Part shown: one piece after another, positions 38,021 through 48,700 of the stretch
Layout: each line of letters begins with the position of its first letter
Numbering within the stretch: position 1 is the stretch's first letter
Assembly: GCA_944989445.1 (NCBI GenBank)
Contig: CALYLW010000057.1
Span: forward strand, 1,410,984 to 1,474,983
Length of the DNA: 64,000 nucleotides
Reading direction: 5' to 3'
From: Ampullaceana balthica
Taxonomy: Eukaryota; Mollusca; Gastropoda; Lymnaeidae
The notes under the pieces: generated by a model
Seen by the model: only the letters and a program-made list of their open reading frames with translations
What the model was told of the DNA's origin: nothing
The model's database searches: none
Position numbers and translations under genes: made by a program

Positions 38021-38409
38021 CTCAATAATCATATTTTTTGTGGGGGGGGGTGGAATGCTTTGACTGGTTTTTACGCTCCTTATCGGAACTAGGCGTTGCG
38101 AAATATTTAGTAACATCAGTAAGTGACATCTTAATTCACAAGGTGTTCCCCCCCCCCTCTAACGCACTTACATTTACGTCAGTAGCATGACATGCCCGTT
38201 AAGCCACTAAAATGCTGAGTACTCATATACCCAGACGGAGATAATACACGCTCCGCCGTCACAAGTCACGTGTCAAGCTCTCACCTTTCCAAGCATGTCG
38301 ACCTGCACCAAACTCTGGCTATCGAAATTGTTTTTACTTTCTCTCCTATCAGACATTTTAATTAAACGTGTAAAACTGAAATAACTTATCTACGGCTGTG
38401 CCGTGTAGC

Positions 38410-38668
38410 ACCTTCTTACAAGATAAAGTATAGGACATTATGAAGCTATCCCTATGAACCGTCTCGTTGTCTTCTTTCTGTCTTCCTTCTTCCGGTGCAG
38501 AAACAATAAGTATTCTGTTTCCAGAATCTTACAAAATGCAGCATCCCTGCATTGGCTTTCCCAGCAAGAATCACGGGTAATTTGAAAACTATTGAGATTT
38601 TAATCATTTGTTCAAGGCACAGTGACTTGCCTTGATTATTGAATTGATTATTTACCAAGCATTACGTT
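38410..38668. repeat. dispersed repeat with a single 39-bp unit
   Basis: TTACAAGATAAAGTATAGGA at about 38415 is one diverged unit of the array at 1-690. The following 200 bp match 691-950. This is the unexpanded form of that element. Confidence 0.75.
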
Positions 38669-38893
38669 AGGGGCCGTTCATAAATGACGTCAGGCACCAA
38701 GGGAGGAGGGGGTCACACATTTGTGACGATGTAAAACGAGGGGGGGTGGGGTGATTTAAAATGTGACGTCACATCAAAACGCGCAACTTTAAATAAAAGT
38801 TTCGTTTAAATATTTGATTGCTTTTATTTAGTGATGTTTTACATGACTTCACGCGTGTTACGATATTAGAGTGCAGCGTTACACTAAATACAT
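38669..38893. mobile_element. MITE, GACGTCA long form, right-truncated
   Basis: Left end AGGGGCCGTTCATAAATGAC, core GTTACGATATTAGAGTGCAG, then it runs into the 15-bp minisatellite. Confidence 0.7.
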
Positions 38894-38905
38894 ACTTAAA
38901 CGTGC

Positions 38906-39004
38906 GGAGGGTAAGATTGTGGAGGGTAAGATTGTGGAGGGTAAGATTGTGGAGGGTAAGATTGTGGAGGGTAAGATTGTGGAGGGTAAGATTGTGGAGG
39001 GTAA
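38906..39004. repeat. 15-bp minisatellite, about 6.7 copies
   Basis: Perfect tandem units of GTGGAGGGTAAGATT starting where the MITE breaks off. The unit is a multiple of three, so it opens frames on both strands. Confidence 0.95.
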
Positions 39005-39159
39005 ATTGGTGTTAGGTGTGATCGAAAGAGGAACAATCAAAACCTTTTTCAGAGTCGTGGAGAACAGAGGCAAGGACGTCCTGCCCGGAGCCACAATCAT
39101 ATCAGATTGCTGAAGGACGAAGGGTTCCACCACCTGAAGGTGAACCATAGCCTCTTTTC

Positions 39160-39440
39160 TTGTCTTATCTATAAAGACACTCCTTCTATACAGAAGATAA
39201 TTGCGTCCACAGACCATGCCGGTCTTTTGGCAAGTGACGCAGCGTTCACAGGCCACGGCTATGAGGCCAGGCCACGCATTACTCAGCCGCCTTTATTCCC
39301 TTAACTAGTGTCCGGCACCCATTCGGAGCTGGATGGACTCAGGGACGCTGGGGCCCCGGAGAAAAATCCTTGCCTTCACATGGATTCAGTGACCATCGGT
39401 ACGCCAGCCGAGCGCGCATGCTACTCGACCACTGTGCCTA
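39160..39440 (-). mobile_element. tRNA-derived SINE with LINE tail, fuller copy
   Basis: Read on the minus strand: head CACAGTGGTCGAGTAGCATG, a middle of about 110 bp, GCGGCTGAGTAATGCGTGGC, GTGGCCTGTGAACGCTGCGT, then the LINE-like 3' end CTTCTGTATAGAAGGAGTGT and AGATAAGACAAG. It is about 280 bp long and defines the family. Confidence 0.8.
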
Positions 39441-39879
39441 GAGTACAAACAACCTGAAACACGATAGAGAATACCTGGGGTGCGATAAAAGGTCTCCGCC
39501 CACGAGAACCTATCCTAGGGTCACTAGAACCTGTCCTAGGGTCCCTAGAGAGGAGCAGTTCAACTCATATTTATATGAATATTTCTGGAGACGCTCGTGT
39601 GGCAGTAACGACCTGATGAAAGCATTTGTAAATGTGATTTAAAAAGTCTATGTTCCACATTCTCATGATACTGGCATATGAAAAGTAAATTGAAATTTTA
39701 AATTTATTTTTATATTGATTTTACAGATTGTATATAATATCATAAGAAATGTACTTTTGGTCTATCGTAGTTTTTTTTTAATTTAAAAAATTCAAAATTT
39801 TCTCATTTTTTCCTCTGTAAATAGTTAAAATGTCAACAAATTTAAACATTCCTCCCCCTTCCGCCATTTTTGTTTAGTT

Positions 39880-40111
39880 AGGGACCGTCCATAAAGTGCA
39901 TCACGTTCCAGAAAAGGGGGGGGGGTGTGGGTTCTGGCCATGTGTTGCGTCACGGTGTTTTATATTAAATTTCAATTATTTTGTTAATAAAAACATTTTT
40001 TTTTCGAAAGTGTGACGTACTTTAAGTCCAAGATTTGTGACAGTTTGTGTCAGGGGGAAGGGGGGGGTTAAAATGGTCAAAAATAGCGTGACGTACTTTA
40101 TGGACGGTCCC
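39880..40111. mobile_element. MITE, short GTACGTCACGC form
   Basis: Left end AGGGACCGTCCATAAAGTGC and right end GTACTTTATGGACGGTCCC. It is followed directly (40112-40320) by the right half of a long-form copy (ACGTAATTAAATAAATTGTA to GTTGTCATTTATGAGCC), again two parts abutting. Confidence 0.8.
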
Positions 40112-40650
40112 GTATCGTAACACGCGTAAAGCAATTTAATACGTAATTAAATAAATTGTAATCAATCAAATATTTAAGTGAAACTTTTATATAAAGTTTC
40201 GCGTTTTGGTGTGACGTCACATTTATTTTTTAAAAAAACATCTCCCCTCCGCCCACCCCCTCGTCACAGATCGTCACAATTGTGTGACACCCCGCGTGCA
40301 TGTTGTCATTTATGAGCCATATTTGATGAAAATTTTGCGTTTCCCCTTTTTTTTCCATCTGACGATATAGGTTTTAACCCTAATAAATCAGCCTTTTGTC
40401 TTTTTCACCAGCCAAAAAATCTAAAGAGTTAAATGTTGGAGATGTTTAAGGCTAATGTTTTAATAGAGCTTTATATATTATTAATATCATAGAAAAAAAG
40501 CATTCTGACTGGTTAATAATGAAGTTTGTTTATTTAATTTAATGGTATCAGTATCTGTATGTGGTAGTAATTAATTTTAATTCTGGTTTAACTTTTGCTA
40601 TCTCTAGACTTAAGAGATTACTTTGCTGATCAAGGTCTTCCACACCGAAG

Positions 40651-42750
40651 ATGGGAAAACTGAACATATTTGAAATTTCTTTTGCCAATTTAAGTGGTGT
40701 CTATTATGCTGGGAATGTACTGAAGGGACATGTAACTATTGAATTAAAAGAATCTATGAAAATGAGAGGTTTGTCTGAAGCAAATCTATTAGCCTAACAA
40801 TTATGTTTACTATCATTATCATACTAACTCTCAAAGAGTTAGTTTTAGAGCATACTTCTTTTGTGAACAAAAAATAATATTAAATATTTGCAATGCATTA
40901 AATAAATTTTTTTAGTTTCTTAAACTTAAATATTCTAATAATTTGTTATAATTTTTCCAATTAAAGTTTAAGTTAACTATACTATTTTAACTATTTATAT
41001 ATTTGATCTTAATCATAAATAATTCATACATATTATGCTTCAAAATTGGTTCGAAATATAACCAATTTCAAAGTAATGACATTATTATTATCATTAGTAA
41101 TGAATATTTTTTTATACTTAGGCATTCGCCTCAAGTTTGTGGGCAGTGCAGAGGTCAGCTGGACAGAAACTGAGACCACAGGAAGTGGAGATGATGAAAC
41201 AACTACGACCTACACATACTCCAATTCTGAAAAGTATTTTGATCATGAAGATTTGCTTCTTGGAATATGTGAGTCAACAATAGTTCCTTAGACTCAGTAG
41301 TAACTAGTATATTTGACATAAAATTACAACATTGATATCAAATTTCATGTTTTTGAAAAATGTATTTCGTGTGCGCCGAAAAAGGAGCACAGCACATGAG
41401 ATCTGCACACAGGGGGTGGTGATGTCACATGTGCTTTGATGTCACCATCAGACTGCGTAAGATGAAAATTTGATACATTTTCTTGTTTGTTCTCAAAAAA
41501 ATTAAGCAAAAATACGGACCGGACATTAAAACGGTCTCAAAAACGAACTGATTTTACATCCTTTGATAATATGCAGTTTCAATACTTAAAATTCATAAAA
41601 ATTGAAAATTAATCATTACCGTTTACTTCATTGTTCTGAAGAATAACAAAAAAATTTATTATTATTTTTTTTAATTTGCTTTGTTGACGACGTCTTGGCA
41701 GAGAACTAAACACTAGCATCAGTGACATCACAGGCACTTTGATGTCACATCAGACAAAGCTAGGCAAAAAATTGATGCATTCTCTCGTTGGTTCTCAAAA
41801 CAAAGTAAAAAAGCGACTGACGTTTAACGGGTCTTTTTTGAATGGTTAACAGGTCCTCAAAAATGAGCGGTCTTAACAACCATAGTTCATATTGTATCAA
41901 TATTGAAACTCTTGCCACTGGTCATCTATCAGACATTTTAGGTGACCATTTGACACAATCAGGACATTTTTGGGATCTACAGATAATTTTTGAGAAGAAA
42001 AAAAGCCAAAAAATATGTTTCTTAGAAACAATAATATGCTAAATATTTTGTTTCTTTTAAAAACTAAATTAGTTTAATTTAAAAAATGTGTACAAGTAGT
42101 TTTTTTGTTTTTTTAAATTAAATTTTTTTAAACTATTACAAAAACTCACAATCTGTTTCCACCTTTGTTCTCAGGGCCAAAGCAAGGCAGTGAGACCATA
42201 GAACTGCCACATGGGAGACACACTTTTCCCTTTGAGTACCACCTGCCCAAAGGGCTTCCATCATCATTTGAAGATAGTGTTGGATATGTCAGATATACTG
42301 TGACTTGTAACATTGACAGACCCTGGAAGTTTGATCCCAAAGCAAGGAAACCGTTCACAATCATTAGTGTCTTAGATCTAAACAATCAAGAAAATGTCAT
42401 GGTTTGTATACTCTCAATCTATTAGATATCACACAGGGTGCCACTTTTCTAGATTATCCCGGAATTTTGGATTTGTGACGCTAAATTTTTTTTTCGGATT
42501 TGCTAGATTTTCAAAATTTGCTTCTAAGGTAAAAAAAAACAACAACAACCCAGCGTGTAGTCTTGCACAAAGTCAGCGAGGAGGGGCCTCGCTATAAATT
42601 ATAGTTACAGAGCCGTTACAGCGCGTTGCGACTTCTCAGTCACTTCTCGCCTAATGTGCTGGTTTTCTCTCTGGTTGTACGCTTGTTGTATGCTACACGC
42701 TTTGTGATGGTAACCTCATTTCAACAGTTTGAAATTGGAAGTTGATAAAG

Positions 42751-42798
<48 letters not shown>

Positions 42799-45700
42799 AA
42801 AATATTTCTAATATTTTTTTTCTAATTCATTAATAATTTATAGGGGCGCGATGGTCTAAGTGGTAGCGCACTGGACTATCGATCCGAGGCAGATCCTGAG
42901 TCGCGGGTTCGAGCCCAGGTACTGGCAAAGCCCCTGGGGCATTGTGCTGGCCACACATTCCCCTGCTCGTTAGTGGTGGCTATAAACTTGTGAACGCTAC
43001 ATCACTTGCCCCATAGTCCGTCATGGACTGGAAAGGGGGTCATATGTCATTCATTAATAATTTATATTTTTTGTTACTTACATACTTTTCCCTCATATTA
43101 TTATTACTTATTTAGACGTGCATACGTAAACAAAAAGGTTTTTCTTCCTTATTTCTTGCATAGTAGAACAAATTTGCTGTGCTATATAATTAATCGCAAT
43201 TAATCGATTTTTAACCGATTAATTGATCAAATTTTTTTAATCAGTACCAGCCCTAATATATACACTTGGCAGGTATGCGATGTCAGACAATCATAAAACG
43301 GTACAGCTGAAAACTTTGGGACACTTAGAAACTGTTAACCCAGGGCACCAATAAGAGAATTCGTTGTTTATTTTAATACACAAGTTAATAAAAATAAAAC
43401 TTTTTTTTCATTTAAACATTTCTAAGGGATATTTTCTAGTCATGCAAAAATAAAAGAAACAACAGATGTTTTTTTAAATTTGTGCTTTAAAAAACTTTGA
43501 AACAAATATGTGATTTGTCCATCAGTATTTGTAAGGCAGTGTGTGTTTGGGGGTGGGGTGGGGTGGTAATTATGGTAAATTATGCGACCATTGCTGTCAC
43601 ACAGAATGTCTGTGATTACTTATCCCATGTATGCACAGGATCATAGGCAGCATCCACCACAATGTTTTCTTTTATCATGTGGATTTTTAAATAAAAAGTC
43701 TAACATATACATGAGTTTGAATGATAATTTAGTTCACTATCTATTACAGGATACTTTAGTTCACTATCTATTACAGGATAATTTAGTTCACTATCTATTA
43801 CAGGATACTTTAGTTCACTATCTATTACAGGATAATTTAGTTCACTATCTATTACAGGATAATTTAGTTTACTATCTATTACAGGATACTTTAGTTCACT
43901 ATCTATTACAGGATAATTTAGTTCACTATCTATTACAGGATAATTTAGTTCACTATCTATTACAGGATAATTTAGTTTACTATCTATTACAGGATACTTT
44001 AGTTCACTATCTATTACAGGATAATTTAGTTCACTATCTATTACAGGATACTTTAGTTCACTATCTATTACAGGATAATTTAGTTCACTATCTATTACAG
44101 GATAATTTAGTTCACTATCTATTACAGGATAATTTAGTTCACTATCTATTACAGGATAATTTAGTTCACTATCTATGACAGGATAATTTAGTTCAGTATC
44201 TATTAAAGCTTAATTTAGTTAATTACCCACACTCCAGAGTTGGTACTGTTTCAACTTGACCACACAAAAAAATTATGAAACCAAATAATTTTTTATTGCC
44301 TGTTAGCAAAGACTCCAGGGCACCAAGCGTAAGACACTCTGCTGCTTGTGTTGTGCCTCCGGACCTATTGAAGCGACCTTTGCTATTGACAGGCAGGGAT
44401 ATGTGCCAGGGGAGGCAATCTTACTCAACGCCGAAATAACAAACGGTTCCAGCAGGAAGATTGCCAAAAGTTATGTTGAGCTAACAATGGTAATATTGTC
44501 TTGATTATCTTGATGTTACCTTTCAATTATTTGCATTTTGTTATCTTGACAAGATGGTAAAATTGTGAATAATTTGTTTATCTGAATTCAACAGGATCAT
44601 TTCTGGCCAGCTTGGGGGAGCTATCATCTCCTACCAAGCATGTCCTCAGGCGGTGGATAGAGGAACAACCTTTAGATATAAAGGTTAGCCGTGAATATTG
44701 AATAAGCGGCCGCCTACCAAATGGTTTGCTGTCGTTGAGGATGAGGTAGGGTATCCCTTGGTAAGGATACTCTTTAAAGTATGCCTCATAAATCACAGGA
44801 AATGACTGCAAAAAGCGAACATAGAGCGCTTAAACTCTAAACTCGGACAGATGAGGCCGTTAGCTAAGGATAGCAATCATCTAGGAGAGAAAACTCCTAT
44901 ATAAAATCAACTGCTGCCTTGCAGGAGGTGGAGGGATCCACAAAGGCTAGGGAAACTTACCCGAAAAATAAGGCAGTTATCCAGAGAGCTGAATGGGAAC
45001 CCTCCCAGATGGTTTTGCGCAGGGCCAACAACCCAGCCATATAAAAAGAAGATTGTTTCTGAAACCGAAAGCAAAGCAAACACACATAACACAGTCAGAG
45101 GTGAGAATAGAGCTCCGCAAAGGAGACTAATGAAGCCTTGTGGGGAAAGTCAACAGAATCCCACAAGGCCAACCACACTACTCAAACCGATGAAAAAGAA
45201 AAAAATCACCTCATCCACAAGGCCCCTCTCTACTTGGGAACATGGAATGGCCGAACACTACTAGAACCAGGCAGATGCGCAGATGGTAAAGTACAAACTA
45301 CAAATTCTGGGACTAAGTGAAGTATGGTGGAACACATTTAGAGAAACTAGACTTCAATCTCTGCTCTTCTCTGGAAAAGAAAATAAAGAAGACACTCATG
45401 AAAATGGAGTAGCCCTCCTATTGAACAAAGACACATTTAAAAGCCTCCTTGAATGGGAGCCAATTTCAGACAGAATAATCAGAGCCAAATTCCTGTCAAG
45501 GTTCAAAATGTCCATACCATTATGTGCTATGCTCCAACCAACCTTGCACCTGAGGAAGATAAAGTTGCATTCTATGAACAACTTCAAAGTATAGTGGGCA
45601 AAATTCCGAAAAGAGACATACTGGTCGTCATGGGCGATATGAATGCTAAAGTTGGCAATGACAACATAGAGAGAGAGAGACGGTAATAGGTATACATGGA

Positions 45701-48700
45701 CTGGGCAACATGAATGAAAATGGAAAGATGTTTGCAAACTTCTGCACATTCAATGAGCTTGTGATTGGAGGCACCATCTTCCCACACAAAAATTGCCACA
45801 AAGTAACGTGGGTCTCACCAGACAACGAAACAGAGAATCAAATAGATCACATCACTATATGCCGCACCCAGAGGAGCACATTACAGGATGTACGAACAAA
45901 AAGAGGAGCAGACATTGGATCAGACCACCATCTGGTTGTGGCCAAGCTAAAAATAAAGCTAGCCAACCAAAGGCCAAAAACAGACAGGTGAATTAGATTT
46001 GACCTAGGCAAGCTCCGAAACCCCCAGGAAAAGAACGAACTACAGATTACCCTTAAAAATCGATTTGCTGCACTGCAACTAGATGATGATAATGAAGGAA
46101 ACAGACAAAACCTGGGATAACTTCAAAGAAATTATTATAGGATCGTGCAATAAAATACTAAAACCCACCCCGGAAAACAAAAAACACTGGATCATCAATG
46201 AGACATGGCAAAGAATTGAAGATAGGAAACATGCAAAACAAAAAGTAAATCAAGCCAAAACAAGAAAACATAAACAACTTACCCAACAAGTGTACCATAC
46301 AATTAACATAAACAACTTACCCAACAAGTGTACCATACAATTAACATAAACAACTTACCCAACAAGAGTACCATACAATTAACATAAACAACTTACCCAA
46401 CAAGAGTACCATACAATTAACATAAACAACTTACCCAACAAGAGTACCATACAATTAACATAAACAACTTACCCAACAAGAGTACCATACAATTAACATA
46501 AACAACTTACCCAACAAGAGTACCATACAATTAACATAAACAACTTACCCAACAAGAGTACCATACAATAAACATAAACAACTTACCCAACAAGAGTACC
46601 ATACAATTAACATAAACAACTTACCCAACAAGAGTACCATACAATTAACATAAACAACTTACCCAACAAGAGTACCATACAATTAACATAAACAACTTAC
46701 CCAACAAGAGTACCATACAATTAACATAAACAACTTACCCAACAAGAGTACCATACAATTAACATAAACAACTTACCCAACAAGAGTACCATACAATAAA
46801 CATAAACAACTTACCCAACAAGAGTACCATACAATTAACATAAACAACTTACCCAACAAGAGTACCATACAATTAACATAAACAACTTACCCAACAAGAG
46901 TACCATACAATTAACATAGACAACTTACCCAACAAGAGTACCATACAATTAACATAAACAACTTACCCAACAAGAGTACCATACAATTAACATAAACAAC
47001 TTACCCAACAAGAGTACCATACAATTAACATAAACAACTTACCCAACAAGAGTACCATACAATTAACATAAACAACTTACCCAACAAGAGTATCATACAA
47101 TTAACATAAACAACTTACCCAACAAGAGTACCATACAATTAACATAGACAACTTACCCAACAAGAGTACCATACAATTAACATAAACAACTTACCCAACA
47201 AGAGTACCATACAATTAACATAAACAACTTACCCAACAAGAGTACCATACAATTAACATAAACAACTTACCCAACAAGAGTACCATACAATTAACATAAA
47301 CAACTTACCCAACAAGAGTACCATACAATTAACATAAACAACTTACCCAACAAGAGTACCATACAATTAACATAAACAACTTACCCAACAAGAGTACCAT
47401 ACAATTAACATAAACAACTTACCCAACAAGAGTACCATACAATTAACATAGACAACTACCCAACAAGAGTATCATACAATTAACATAAACAACTTACCCA
47501 ACAACAGTACCATACAATTAACATAAACAACTTACCCAACAAGAGTATCATACAATTAACATAAACAACTTACCCAACAAGAGTACCATACAATTAACAT
47601 AAACAACTTACCCAACAAGAGTACCATATAATTAACATAAACAACTTACCCAACAAGAGTACCATACAATTAACATAAACAACTTACTCAACAAGAGTAC
47701 CATACAATTAACATAAACAACTTACCCAACAAGAGTACCATACAATTAACATAAACAACTTACTCAACAAGAGTACCATACAATTTCAAAAGAGGTCACA
47801 AAAATGCTTAGAAATGACAAACGAACATTTTATAATAAGATAGCTGAACAAGCAGAAGAAGCAGCAGGAAAAGGAGATCTAAAACATTTATACAAAATTA
47901 CTAAACTCTTGAGTGGCAAGAAATCTAACTACAATGTACCAGTCCGAGACAAACAAGGGAAAGTTCTTTCCTCCATAGATGACCAGCTTAGAAGGTGGAA
48001 AGAATATTTCCAGGAAGTGCTAAACAGACCGACCCCTCTGAACCCACCCGATCTGACCACAGGAGAAACACTGGATGGACATAAAATTAAATATGTAAGA
48101 GATATCCAAAGAAGAAATATGGATGGCCATCAATCAAATGAAGACAGGGAAAGCAGCAGGTGTAGATAACATACCACCCGAGGTCCTAAAAGAAGGAGGA
48201 GCTGAAATCATCAACCAACTCCACAGTATCTTTAACAAAATTTGGTCAACTGAAACCCCTCCTGCAGAATGGAAAAAGGGCTTACTGATTAAAATTCCAA
48301 AGAATGGGGATCTGTCACAATGTGAGAAATGGCGAGGAATTACTCTACTATCAGTACCAAGCAAGGTCTTTAGCAGAACAATACTCAACAGAATAAAAGA
48401 TGCCTGCGATGATCTCCTGAGAGAAGAACAAGCTGGGTTCAGAAAAGGAAGATCATGCATTGACCAAATAGCAACACTCCGGATAATTATAGAACAATCT
48501 ATTGAATGGCAATCTCCACTCTATGCCACATTTGTGGACTTTGAAAAGGCCTTTGATAGCATAAATAGAGAAACTATATGGTCAATAATGAGGCACTATG
48601 GAATACCAAACAAAATAACAAACATCATCCAAAATCTGTACAAAAACTTCACCTGCCAAGTAGTACATAATGGTAGACTAACAGATGAATTCCATGTCAC

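Noticed and set aside
43582..44178. 198-residue open frame in intron 3 of gene 4
   Set aside because: Created by the 27-bp minisatellite, within an intron defined by matching exons on both sides.
46272..47784. CRISPR-like array
   Set aside because: Units are directly adjacent with no variable spacers; this is a minisatellite in a LINE in animal DNA.
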